Assembly: GCA_001275005.1 (NCBI GenBank)
Contig: JWZX01002589.1
Span: 1 to 18,794 of the forward strand
Direction: 5' to 3'
DNA from: Chrysochromulina tobinii
Lineage: Eukaryota > Haptophyta > Prymnesiales > Chrysochromulinaceae
Length of the DNA: 18,794 nucleotides
Part shown: one piece after another, positions 7,479 to 15,214 of the stretch
Layout of the letters: each line of letters begins with the position of its first letter
Position numbering within the stretch: position 1 is the stretch's first letter
Made by a program: the position numbers and the translations under genes
The notes under the pieces: generated by a model
What the model was told of the DNA's origin: nothing
Databases searched by the model: none
Seen by the model: only the letters and a program-made list of their open reading frames with translations

Positions 7479-10376
7479 ACGCGGTAGCGAAAGCGAGCGC
7501 AGCGGCGGCAGTAGGGTTGGCAGCAGCGGCGGCAGTAGGGTTTGCAGCAGCGGCGGCAGTAGCGTTGGCAGTAGCGGTGGCGGTAGCGGTGGCACTAGCG
7601 GTGGCGGTAGCGGCGAGCTGGGAGGAGATATCGCCCGCCACGGCGCGTCGGCGCTGCTCTGGCTGCTCGTGTGCGAAGCCGGCGATGAAGGTGCCCGGGT
7701 GGGGCAGGCGATCGCACGCTGGGCGGTGGACGCGTTGGTGGAGGCGCTCGAGTTTCCAGAGGGCACTAGCGATGATCCGAGCAGTATGATTGCCGCTGAT
7801 GACCTCTGATGACCGCTGATGACCGCTGATGACCTCTGATGACCTCCCTCATCAGGCTCGAGCGATGCGCCGAGCAGTGTGCTCCCATACCGACCGCTGA
7901 TGACCGCTGATGACCTCTGATGACCGCTGATGACCGCTGATGACCGCTGATGACCTCCCTCATCAGGCTCGAGCAGTGTGCTCGCGCGCGCGTATGGGAG
8001 CGAGGCGGCGCGGCTCCTGCTCGTGACGCATGCTCCCCTCGTCAAAGGGAGCAGGTGAGTCTCGTCAATTGCCTCTGATGGCCACTGATTGCCTCTGATT
8101 GCCACTCTGATGGCCACTGATTGCCACTCTCATTGCTCCCCACGTGTAATGGAGCAGCCGGCAGCAGAAGCGATGGCTCGGGGCTGTCGGGCGGATAGGG
8201 CACGCGGTCTGGCTGATGCTCCTTGCTGCCGAGACGGCGCTCGAGGAGGCGGAGAGCATGCAACTTCCGCCCGAGACGGCGCGCGATGACTCCCCGCCAG
8301 CCACGAGTGTCAATCGAGGGGCGAGCAGCGCGCCGTCGCGGGCGGCACTGGTAGTGGAGCGCGTGCGTGCGGTCATGCTGGCCTGCTCCTTGCTCGAGCG
8401 TTCGGAGCAGGTGAGTCTCGTCAATTGCCTCTGATGGCCACTGATGGCCACTGATGGCCTCTGATTGCCACTCTCATTGCTCGATCGTTCGGAGCAGCTG
8501 CGCCCGCGCTATCGAGAGGCGATGGCGAAACCCCACACGCGACCTGGCGTACTGTGGAAGCTGCTCGGCACGGCGCTTGCGCTTGAGGTGCAGGACGATG
8601 CGGCGGAGGCGGCGGAGGTGGAGGGCTCGGTGGAGGGCTCGTCGTCGTCGTTGTCGGAAGGCGAGTGGAGTGAGTCGCGAGTGGCGGCGGCTGCCTCGAG
8701 GTTGTTGCGATGGGAGCGGCCAGAGCTCCTGTTTGCCTATTTAGGTAAGCGCGTGCTCACGGATCTCCTTTGCATGCACCGGATCGCCACGGATCTCCTT
8801 TGCATGCACCGGATCGCCACTGACCGCCACTGATGGCTCCTCCGTTTCGGACGCAGCCATGCACAAGGCGAATGCCGAGCAGTACGTGTCGGCCTCAGCG
8901 GCCCCCTACTCAGAGGGGGCGTCGGAGGTCGTGCGCCTCGCCCGGCGCTGGCTGGTTGCGCTTCTCGGCTTGGGGCCCGAGTCGATGCATGCATTACGAT
9001 GCCACGCGCGCGAGAATGCTCATCACTTTGAATGGCTTGAGCAGGTACTTGAATGATTGCACTTGAATGATTGCAGGCATCACTTTGAATGGCTTGAGCA
9101 GGTACTCGCGGATGCTCGCGGTTGCGCCCACGCTGATGGCCTCCTGAGCGCCTCTGATGGCCTCTCGATCAGCCGTGATGGCTGCTGACCATCCCATGTG
9201 ATCGTGTGCTCGTGCGATCAGAGCGGGCCGGCGGCGCTAGCGGCGGTGGCGCGCTGGAGGGAGGCGGATTGCATCGGGCTCGACCAAACCACCGACGAGC
9301 TCGCGGAGATGGAGACCTTGCGCGGAGATGGTGATCTCGCGGAGATGCTCGCGGAGATGGGGAAGGTTGATCGCATGGCGGCGGCGACGGCGGACGCTAC
9401 CGGGGCGATGGCGGCGGCGACGGCGGACGCTACCGCGGCGATCATTGGGTCTACCGAGGCGGTTGTTGGTTCTACTGGGGCGCCTGTTGGGCCGTCTGGC
9501 GCTCTGCTCGGCGTGTGCGACGCGCAATCCCTCTTTATGATGGGGCACGAGCTTCGCACCTGCATGCGGATCGATGTGCAGTGCGTGCGCGAGAACGCGG
9601 CGCTGCTTGGAGTCCTAGCGCAGGGCTGCGTGCGAGTCCTCTCGGTCTACGACGATGAGCTCGACCTCGCGGGCGGCAGTGCGAGCAGCAGCGTGAGCAG
9701 CGGGGAAGATAGCGCTGAGAGCCGTAGGAGGAGCAGCGCTAAGGACGGCGACGAGGGCAGCCGCCCCGACGCCCACCACGGCGCCCGGCGCCGCACGGCC
9801 TGCCGCACGGTGGCTCGACTTCTCGGGGCCGAAGGCACCGGGGAGCCGATTCTGTTCCTCGACCAGCCCATCTTTGGCCACCACCTGAGCGCGGGCGACG
9901 CGGCCCAGGACGCGGCGACGCGCGCAGCGCTCGGCGCTCGGCTCATACAGCGAGGCCGGCGGCTCGCCCGGCAGCTGGGTGTGCGCTTTGCGCCTTGGAC
10001 GGTCTGCATAGCACCGCCCTCGGATGGCGCGGAGATGGGCACTGCCTCCGCCACTGACGGCGCGGACGCCGCCGCGCGCATTGGGCGCGTCGCACTGCTC
10101 GAACTTGATGGCGTGGCGCCGCAGGTGTACTCCAACCTACGCGGACGTGGCTTGCATGCATGTGCTCACCACGGCGTCCTTCCATCCCCACAGGTGTACT
10201 CCAACCTACGCGGACGTCTGATACGAGGTTCGGATAGGGCGCGGGGACGTGCGCCCAATGGACAAGGGCCGCCCTCGAGCCTCGTGCAGTCTGCCGCGCC
10301 GCAGGGAGCGGAGCGGATCGTCTTGCATGCGCTCGCGTCGCTCGAAGGAATGGCTGCAGTCGCGTCGGGGTTGTGA
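6463..10376 (+). CDS. Unrecognised 1060-residue secreted or organelle-targeted protein, seven exons
   Basis: Model: 6463-7783, 7967-8054, 8158-8410, 8498-8744, 8857-9044, 9222-10124, 10194-10376. All introns are GT-AG, every phase matches, and the total is exactly 1061 codons. The N-terminus MGLLAATLLLLVPSASPLRE looks like a signal peptide. Residues ~285-385 form a Gly/Ser-rich low-complexity linker containing a doubled KYGKGDS and a run of Gly. Apart from that and acidic or Ser-rich patches in exons 4 and 6, the chain is Leu/Ala/Arg-rich and looks helical. I do not recognise a domain and see no catalytic motif. Intron 6 (10125-10193) is 69 bases without an in-frame stop, so retention would add 23 residues. 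Function is unknown; secretory-pathway or plastid entry is inferred only from the leader. Confidence 0.7.
7784..7966 (+). repeat. Intron 1 with TGATGACC minisatellite
   Basis: The intron runs from GTATGA to CATCAG. It contains two clusters of 10-bp units (TGATGACCGC / TGATGACCTC), at about 7797-7850 and 7896-7955. Each ends in CTCCCTCATCAGGCTCGAG, so the acceptor region is itself duplicated (about 7847-7864 and 7954-7973). Use of the second acceptor restores the reading frame as ...DDPSSSSSVLARAYG. Confidence 0.75.
8055..8157 (+). repeat. Intron 2 with TGATGGCC/TGATTGCC repeats
   Basis: The donor is GTGAGT and the acceptor GGAGCAG. The 42 bases 8048-8089, which include seven exon bases, are identical to 8404-8445 at the donor of intron 3. 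The interior is TGATGGCCAC / TGATTGCCTC units. Confidence 0.75.
8411..8497 (+). repeat. Intron 3, bounded by a 21-bp direct repeat
   Basis: The 21 bases ending exon 3 (8390-8410) recur with one mismatch as the last 21 bases of the intron (8477-8497), exactly one intron length (87 bp) apart. The interior is TGATGGCC / TGATTGCC units. Confidence 0.8.
8745..8856 (+). repeat. Intron 4 with a perfect 30-bp tandem duplication
   Basis: The donor is GTAAGC and the acceptor ACGCAG. Positions 8761-8790 and 8791-8820 are identical; each unit contains CTCCTTTGCATGCACC. A short GATCGCCACTGACCGCCACTGA-like tail links it to the TGATGGCC family of the other introns. Confidence 0.75.
9045..9221 (+). repeat. 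Intron 5, containing a copy of the preceding exon end
   Basis: The 29 bases 9021-9049, which straddle the donor, are repeated exactly at 9078-9106 inside the intron. A 14-bp unit ACTTGAATGATTGC is tandemly doubled at 9047-9074. Using the inner copy as a micro-exon would shift the frame; splicing from 9044 to 9222 keeps it. Confidence 0.7.
10125..10193 (+). repeat. Intron 6, bounded by 27-bp perfect direct repeats
   Basis: Positions 10122-10148 and 10191-10217 are identical, each beginning CAG|GTGTACTCCAACC. The period is 69 bp, equal to the intron. A pyrimidine-rich CCTTCCATCCCCACAG precedes the 3' end. Confidence 0.75.
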
Positions 10377-10473
10377 ACTCGAATTGGAGGGCGTTGAAAC
10401 GAGCCTTAAAAGACAAAGTTGAAAGTTAGTAACCTCCGGGCGGCGCTCATGGGTGATGCGTGGTAAAGACACA

Positions 10474-10498
10474 AATTCACACCATACAAGTGTGAATT
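10474..10498 (+). promoter_or_regulatory. Perfect 9-bp inverted repeat just before a start codon
   Basis: AATTCACAC (10474-10482) and GTGTGAATT (10490-10498) flank a 7-base spacer CATACAA. The ATG of the downstream gene is at 10509, ten bases beyond. It would form a small hairpin in the 5' UTR, or a dyad binding site. Confidence 0.6.
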
Positions 10499-10508
10499 GA
10501 TATCAGAC

Positions 10509-12030
10509 ATGAGAACACTCGTCCTGGTCGGCCTCGGAGCCTCACTGCCGCTTCTAGCTGGCTATTCGGCATTCGCATCGTGCGCCCGATGTCTGAAGAA
10601 TCCAGCACGATCAGCACGATTCGTCTCATCCGCGAATCCCAGTAAGGAGGAGTTGCTCGCTCGGCTCGCAGAGATGGAGCAGGCCAAGTTTGCCGCGGAG
10701 CGAGCGGCGGCGCCACCGCCCGTAACCCGAAAGAGTCCGCTCGAGAAGCTGCGGATCGTCTTCGGCGGGAAGCGTAGCATTCCCACAACGGCGTCGGCTA
10801 AGCTCTTGGTCATACCTGAGGATCCTCCAAGGGAGCACCCGACGGTCGCGCTGCCTCCGGGCTTTGCGCCGCCGCTCGCGAGGCCGTTTGTTCCGACGGG
10901 CGACTACATGACGCTGCTCTCGGCGGTAGCTGCGCTCCTGATCCGCTGCCTCGCGGGCCTTTTCGTCGTCGGCTGGAGGCCGCGCCTCTCCTTTCGCCCG
11001 CCGCCAAAGGGCGAGTACTGCCTTCGTCTCGGACCTCTCTACCTAAGCGATACGAGTGACGTGTTGCGTGGCGCTGTGGCCGGCCGACCGCGCGGTCGTC
11101 TGATCCTCTACGAGTTCGACAGCTCGCCCTTTTGCCGCAAGGTGCGCGATGCATGCACGCACCTCGATCTCGTCGTCGAGATGCGCCCGTGCCCAGGCGC
11201 CGGCATTGCGCCCCCGAACTTTTTTGGCAACGAACACCTCGCGCTACACGGGCGACGCACGGTGCCCTTTCTGCTGGACGAGGGCGCGGGCGTTGGTCTG
11301 TATGAGAGCGAGGAGATCGTCACTCACCTGTACGAACGCTACGGGCCGGTGCCTGCACGCCGGCCGCCCTTGAGTTTGCGAGGCACGTTTGCCCTCATCT
11401 CTTGCGGCATGGCCGCCATTGTGCGCGGGATGCCGGCGGATAAGTTACAAGTGGATGCGCGGCCCGACAACCACTTGATGCGCCCGCTCACGCTGTATGG
11501 GCATGAGGGCAGTCCTTTCGTGCACCCGGTACGTGTGAATCGTTGCTGTGAATCGCTGTGCCCCAGTGTGCTCCTGATGGTTCATGATTGCAGTGGATGA
11601 TTGCAGTTGATGTGCTCCTGATGGTTCATGATGGGCTCCTCTGATGGCCTCTGATTGCCTCTGATTGCATGGTTAATGATGGGCTCCTCGGATGGCCTCT
11701 GATGGCCTCTGATTGCATGGTTCATGATGGGCTCCTCTGATGGCCTCGAATCGCGTGTGATGGCAGGTGCGTGAGAAGCTGTGCGCACTCGGCCTTCCGC
11801 ATTTGGTCGTGCCTACGGGCCGTGGCTCCGCACACCGCGCGCCGCTGGCGGCACGCACTGGGCGAGCATTCCAGGTACCGCATTTGGTGGACCCGAACAC
11901 GGGCGTTGAGCTGAGCGAGAGCATTGAGATCCGCATGTACCTTGACCGCGTGTACACTGCCTCCGGATACACGCCGCTCCGCGGAGGCAGCTACGTCAGG
12001 GAGCTGGCGGGCGCGAAGGCACGGGCATAG
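10509..12030 (+). CDS. Plastid-type protein with tandem GST-N/thioredoxin-fold domains
   Basis: Exons 10509-11528 and 11767-12030 give 427 residues. The N-terminus (MRTLVLVGLGASLPLLAGYS, then A21-F22) looks like a signal peptide with Phe after the cut, followed by an Arg/Ser/Ala-rich stretch. This is the bipartite leader of complex red-lineage plastids. A hydrophobic segment lies at ~134-155. Domain 1 (~197-278) has RLILYEFDSSPFCRKVRDAC, TVPFL with the cis-Pro (P253) and YESEEIVTHLYERYG. Domain 2 (~326-404) has LTLYGHEGSPF, REKLCALGLPHLVV, QVPHLVDPNTG and ESIEIRMYL. This order matches the plant/cyanobacterial plastid 'thioredoxin family' proteins with two GST-N folds, whose biochemical role is not settled. 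Domain 1 keeps one Cys (C209) and domain 2 has none at that position, so classic dithiol chemistry is unlikely. The ATG was chosen as the first in-frame Met giving the leader. Confidence 0.8.
11529..11766 (+). repeat. Intron of the tandem GST-N gene with TGATGG repeats
   Basis: The donor is GTACGT and the acceptor GATGGCAG; removal joins ...SPFVHP to VREKLC in frame, within domain 2. The interior (~11575-11760) is tandem units of TGATGGTTCATGATGGGCTC and CTCTGATGGCC / CTCTGATTGC type, related to the introns of the upstream gene. Confidence 0.8.
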
Positions 12031-12330
12031 CGAGAGACCCAGGAGAGGCCGGAACTACAGATCTGGAGATGGTGCTACCGGTACCCGACGGTTGAGCGTT
12101 GAGCGTTGCCATTGCATGCGAGTGCTCATCGCTCAGTATCGTAGCTGCGGGGTCCGGCGGACTGACGGACCGACTGACCTTGTTTGGACCTTGCGGAATT
12201 GAAGCGAAGGAAAACCAGAACGGCGCCCCGGATGCGCCGAATCTTTTCTTGAAAGGCGCCCGGACGAAGCGTCAACCCTCAGAAACTTGCTCCGTCACAA
12301 GCGTCGCTGGTCGCCGGCGCGCTGCGGCCC
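12031..12330. other. Intergenic region
   Basis: No coding frame is convincing. A small tandem (GTTGAGC twice, around 12090-12104) and a TTGCATGC-like TTGCATGCGAGTGCTC motif (~12113) are present. It holds the 3' UTR of the GST-N gene and the promoter side of the next gene. Confidence 0.45.
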
Positions 12331-13005
12331 ATGCCGCCGAGCACGATGGGCGATCGCTCGCCGACGAAGGTTAACAAGCCGCAAAAGGCGCCCAGCTTGA
12401 TTTCGAGCATCTGCCTGATGTTCGGCTGCAACGTCAGCGAGATGGTGGAGGAGGTTCAGATGACGGCCGCGGCGGTCAACAAGCCGGCTCCGCTCTCGCT
12501 CGAGCCCGGCCACGCCAACGAGGAGGGCGAGCGACGCGGCATGGCGGCGCCCAAGTGGGGCTGCGTTGAGATCGTCAACAAGAACAAGGATGACGAGATC
12601 ATCGCCGTGATCGTCGGCCAGAATGTGTTCGAGCTCGTGGTGACCGGGCGCGATCCGAACGGATACGTGGGCACGGCTCTGCGCAACAACGGGTGCATGC
12701 CCGGGCAAACTGTGGTGAACAGTACCTTCGAAGACGGCGTCGAGACGATGCAGATCGCCCTGTACTACGGATCCAAGTACAAGTCAATCGAGAAGGCGCG
12801 CTCCGGCAACATCGCCGACAACTTTGAGTTCGTGAAGGTGTACGAGACGAGGTGCCTGGGCAAGAACGTGCTGCTCAAGTACAAGAAAGGTGACCTCGAG
12901 CCGCAGCTCGGCACCACCACCTCCCTCATGGGGAGGAAAAGCTCTGTGGGCGGTGGCATAGATATGGCGACCAATATCAAAGATCTCAAGGTGCTTCACG
13001 GGTAG
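12331..13005 (+). CDS. Unrecognised 224-residue protein
   Basis: Intronless ORF, MPPSTMGDRSPTKVNK... to ...DLKVLHG, followed by two adjacent TAG codons. It is less Arg/Ser-biased than shadow ORFs and rich in Val, Ile and Lys, which supports real coding. After a basic, Ser/Pro-containing N-terminus, residues ~75-190 alternate hydrophobic and polar residues (EIIAVIVGQNVFELVVTG, MQIALYYGSKYKS, GKNVLLKYKKGDLE), suggesting a beta-rich fold. No signal peptide, membrane helix or catalytic motif is seen. A second Met at residue 6 is an equally good start. I do not recognise the family; a soluble cytosolic protein is the most that can be inferred. Confidence 0.6.
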   Translation: MPPSTMGDRSPTKVNKPQKAPSLISSICLMFGCNVSEMVEEVQMTAAAVNKPAPLSLEPGHANEEGERRGMAAPKWGCVEIVNKNKDDEIIAVIVGQNVFELVVTGRDPNGYVGTALRNNGCMPGQTVVNSTFEDGVETMQIALYYGSKYKSIEKARSGNIADNFEFVKVYETRCLGKNVLLKYKKGDLEPQLGTTTSLMGRKSSVGGGIDMATNIKDLKVLHG

Positions 13006-13117
13006 TAGATCCGGGTGTGAATCGTATCTAGCTGAGTTTTAGAGCTGCCAAATAGCTGATTGAGGGCCGCGGCCGTAAGTGCGCGCCGCGCACTGTGAAC
13101 TAAGCATGTGTGAACGT

Positions 13118-13141
13118 GGAAAACGCGAGCGTCGTTTTTCC
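13118..13141. other. Imperfect inverted repeat between two plus-strand genes
   Basis: GGAAAACG (13118-13125) pairs with CGTTTTTCC (13133-13141) with one extra T. It lies about 110 bp past one stop and 70 bp before the next start, so it could serve either 3'-end formation or the next promoter. Evidence is weak. Confidence 0.25.
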
Positions 13142-13211
13142 GTCGCGGCTCGGGGCGGCTCGGCGGCCCGTCCCTCGCCGCAGCTGCTCGTGGCCCCTTT
13201 CGTGAGCGGCC

Positions 13212-13606
13212 ATGATTACTGGTGAAAAGGTTGAGGACTTTCATGGGCTGGTGATGCCGCCGGGTGAGGAGAAAAAGATCCTATACCAGAGCCAGCACCG
13301 CATGATCGCCACGTACGCCATGGCCGTCGAGGCACTCGACCACGAGCTGAAGCATATTCTTGAGAAGCGCGGCAGCATCATCAAGGAGGACTCGCGACGC
13401 AATTGTTGTGGACAACGTACGCATGCGCCCCGTCTATAACGACTAGCCGCTCGCTAGTGACCTTTCATTTCTGACTGCGCTGTGTCCACTCGCTGTCGGT
13501 TGCAGTCGAGGTTGTTACCAAGGGAAATAAGGTGGTGCACATGATGATGGACAAGTGCAGCGGCAGCTCACAATTTGTGCAGCTGAGATATTGGGTGGAC
13601 TTTTGA
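13212..13606 (+). CDS. Small unrecognised protein, two exons (about 101 residues)
   Basis: Exon 1 begins MITGEKVEDFHGLVMPPGEE and includes a helical, charged stretch (VEALDHELKHILEKRGSIIK). Exon 2 (13506-13606) reads EVVTKGNKVVHMMMDKCSGS... and ends RYWVDF before TGA. A GT-AG intron is needed because exon 1 runs into unrelated codons. The donor GTACGC at 13417 with acceptor TTGCAG at 13505 keeps the frame; a donor GTTGTG at 13407 would also keep phase, so a few junction residues are uncertain. I do not recognise the family. It follows the 12331-13005 gene by about 200 bp on the same strand, but nothing links their functions. Confidence 0.45.
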
Positions 13607-13691
13607 GGCACCCACTGGCTGGAGCTGCGCGTGAGCAGCCATCTTTCATCACATTGGGCGGCCGCACACTCACACCCGCGCAAATCGACTG

Positions 13692-13868
13692 ATGGTATCA
13701 TCGAATGACGCAGGGCTGCCCGTCTGCGGATGCCGCGCGCGCACGTGTCCTAATGATCACAAGCTGCACGACGGACACCGTCAACAGGCAAAGCTTCTGC
13801 TGCTCATGGCTAACGACACTGACGAGAGACGTGCCTCCTGTTGGGCCAACGGCTCAAACTTGCATTGA
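13692..13868 (+). CDS. Possible 58-residue Cys-containing ORF
   Basis: The frame starts MVSSNDAGLPVCGCRARTC and ends in SCWANGSNLH before TGA. It has four Cys and a His/Asp/Lys-rich centre (NDHKLHDGHRQQAK). It could be an independent small protein, a further exon of the gene ending at 13606, or chance. The overlapping longer frame starting at 13705 looks less protein-like. Confidence 0.25.
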   Translation: MVSSNDAGLPVCGCRARTCPNDHKLHDGHRQQAKLLLLMANDTDERRASCWANGSNLH

Positions 13869-14066
13869 GGCGTCAGCCGTTTGTTCTTGCTTCAGTCGTT
13901 TCTTGCTCAGCATAGTACAACGTAGATGGTAGGCAACGTAGATGTAGGCCCTGGCATTGATCCCGAAATAGAAACTTGCGGATTTTGGATGCAACGAGTT
14001 TGAAACTGTGACGCTCTCGGTTTGGGAGGAAACGAAGCGAGTCCAGTCCAGTCACGTCGCTGGACG
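13869..14066. other. Short intergenic segment before the coiled-coil gene
   Basis: The segment is more AT-rich than its neighbours. It includes a short tandem (ACGTAGATG twice, about 13919-13944) and a Cys/Phe-type pyrimidine run (TTCTTGCTTCAG). It probably holds the promoter and 5' UTR of the 14067 gene. Confidence 0.4.
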
Positions 14067-15167
14067 ATGCCATCACCTGCAAAAGACGAGGCAGAGGAGG
14101 TTTCGGAGCTGCTCGCGCTCTTCGGTCATCAGACAGATGTGCCACGTGGTATGCTGCTCAAATTCCAGGTGTCGAAGGCCAATCGAGAGAAGGCGGACGC
14201 TGAGCGGAAGGCGAAGGAGGAACGGCAGAAGCTCTTGGAGGAGCGCATGGCGGAGCAGCATGAGCGCATACAGAAGCTGCGCTCAGCGACGAAAGATCTT
14301 GATCGCGAGGCGACTGCGCGGCTCAAAGCAGCCAACCGCAAGAATGCGAGCCGGATTAAGGCTGAGGAGAAGGAATGGGAAAACCTCCGCCAGTTGAAGC
14401 ACAATGCGATGGTGAAGGATGTGCACGCGCGCGGCTCGGCCGACTTCCACAATGCGCGCATTGGTGAGATCGAGGCTAAAATGCTCAAGGATCGGCGCGA
14501 CAAGCAGCAGAAGGAGCACCACGCGTTCCTCGAGCGAGAAAAGAAGCGCAACGCTGCCAAGCGCAGCGCGATCAACCAGCAAGCCGGGCGCGTGCGCGAG
14601 GAGGTGGAGCATGCGAAGAAGGCCGCAGCCGAGAAGCTCGAGCATCTCAAGACCTCGATGGCCAACGAGGCACGCGAGGCCAAGAGCGAGTGGAAGAAGC
14701 AGTTTGAGCAGAACGAAAAGGAGCGCTTGGCGCGAGCCAACGCCAACCGTCAGCATGCAGAGGAGGTTAGGTCGCGAATGCGCAAGAATCTAGAGAACCA
14801 GAAGGCCCATCGGCTAAAGGAGGGCGATGCGATGAAGGTTCGCAACATGGCCGCCATCAACGCGACGCGCTCTGCCGACCTCGAGCGAAAGCGCCAGATG
14901 CGCAAGCATGAGTACGGTCGGCGCTTCGCCTCGGCCTCGGAGGCGGAGGCGCTGCAGAAGAGTACATTCCGAAGGCTCTATAACCTCAATGGGGTGCTCG
15001 TGGACGCCCGAAGCCCGGAGGCGATCGCACACATGACCCAGAGGGCCAAAGATGCGAAAACCCCCTTAGAGCGAGCTGCCGCAGAGCGAGAGCTCGCAGC
15101 CGCACAGGCGGCGGCGGCGGCGGCTGAGGAGGCGTCCAAATCTCGTTCATGGGGATTCGGATGGTGA
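14067..15167 (+). CDS. Coiled-coil protein of unknown function
   Basis: Single ORF of 366 residues from the first ATG (MPSPAKDEAEEVSELLALFG). The frame is open a little further upstream but without another Met. From residue ~35 to ~290 it is almost entirely Lys/Glu/Arg/Ala-rich helix with heptad-like spacing (ERQKLLEERMAEQHERIQKL), followed by a conserved-looking patch EYGRRFASASEAEALQKSTF. The tail is an Ala run (about 345-357) and SKSRSWGFGW. The architecture resembles cytoskeletal or flagellum-associated coiled-coil proteins of protists, but that is only a similarity of composition. No membrane segment or signal peptide is seen. The stop codon lies inside a 39-bp tandem duplication, so the C-terminus may have changed recently. 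Confidence 0.75.
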   Translation: MPSPAKDEAEEVSELLALFGHQTDVPRGMLLKFQVSKANREKADAERKAKEERQKLLEERMAEQHERIQKLRSATKDLDREATARLKAANRKNASRIKAEEKEWENLRQLKHNAMVKDVHARGSADFHNARIGEIEAKMLKDRRDKQQKEHHAFLEREKKRNAAKRSAINQQAGRVREEVEHAKKAAAEKLEHLKTSMANEAREAKSEWKKQFEQNEKERLARANANRQHAEEVRSRMRKNLENQKAHRLKEGDAMKVRNMAAINATRSADLERKRQMRKHEYGRRFASASEAEALQKSTFRRLYNLNGVLVDARSPEAIAHMTQRAKDAKTPLERAAAERELAAAQAAAAAAEEASKSRSWGFGW

Positions 15168-15214
15168 GCCATCATCAAATCACGTTCATGGGGATTCGGA
15201 TGGTGAGCCATCAT
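15137..15214 (+). repeat. 39-bp tandem duplication spanning a stop codon
   Basis: Units 15137-15175 and 15176-15214 differ at one base. Each contains TTCATGGGGATTCGGATGG followed by TGAGCC. The stop of the coiled-coil gene is in the first unit; the second repeats the same coding end and stop. Confidence 0.9.

Noticed and set aside
6671-7789. 372-codon plus-strand ORF overlapping exon 1 of the 6463 gene
   Set aside because: Ala/Arg/Ser-rich shadow frame; the other frame has a signal peptide and splices consistently into six more exons.
7029-8117. 362-codon minus-strand ORF with HQRSSAVI repeats
   Set aside because: It is the antisense translation of the Gly/Ser linker and the intron minisatellite, not a protein-like sequence.
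7784-8460. CRISPR-like array because of regular short repeats
   Set aside because: The units are contiguous 10-bp minisatellites without unique spacers, lie inside introns, and the locus is eukaryotic.
9198-9221. Start of translation at 9198 giving an independent gene 9198-10376
   Set aside because: The codon there is GTG, and the segment before 9222 is intron 5 sequence; exon 6 joins exon 5 in phase.
13705-13932. 75-codon plus-strand ORF
   Set aside because: Composition is unremarkable and it overlaps a more protein-like 58-codon frame; neither has firm support.
14129-14746. 205-codon minus-strand ORF rich in Ser/Phe/Arg
   Set aside because: It is antisense to the coiled-coil gene at 14067-15167.
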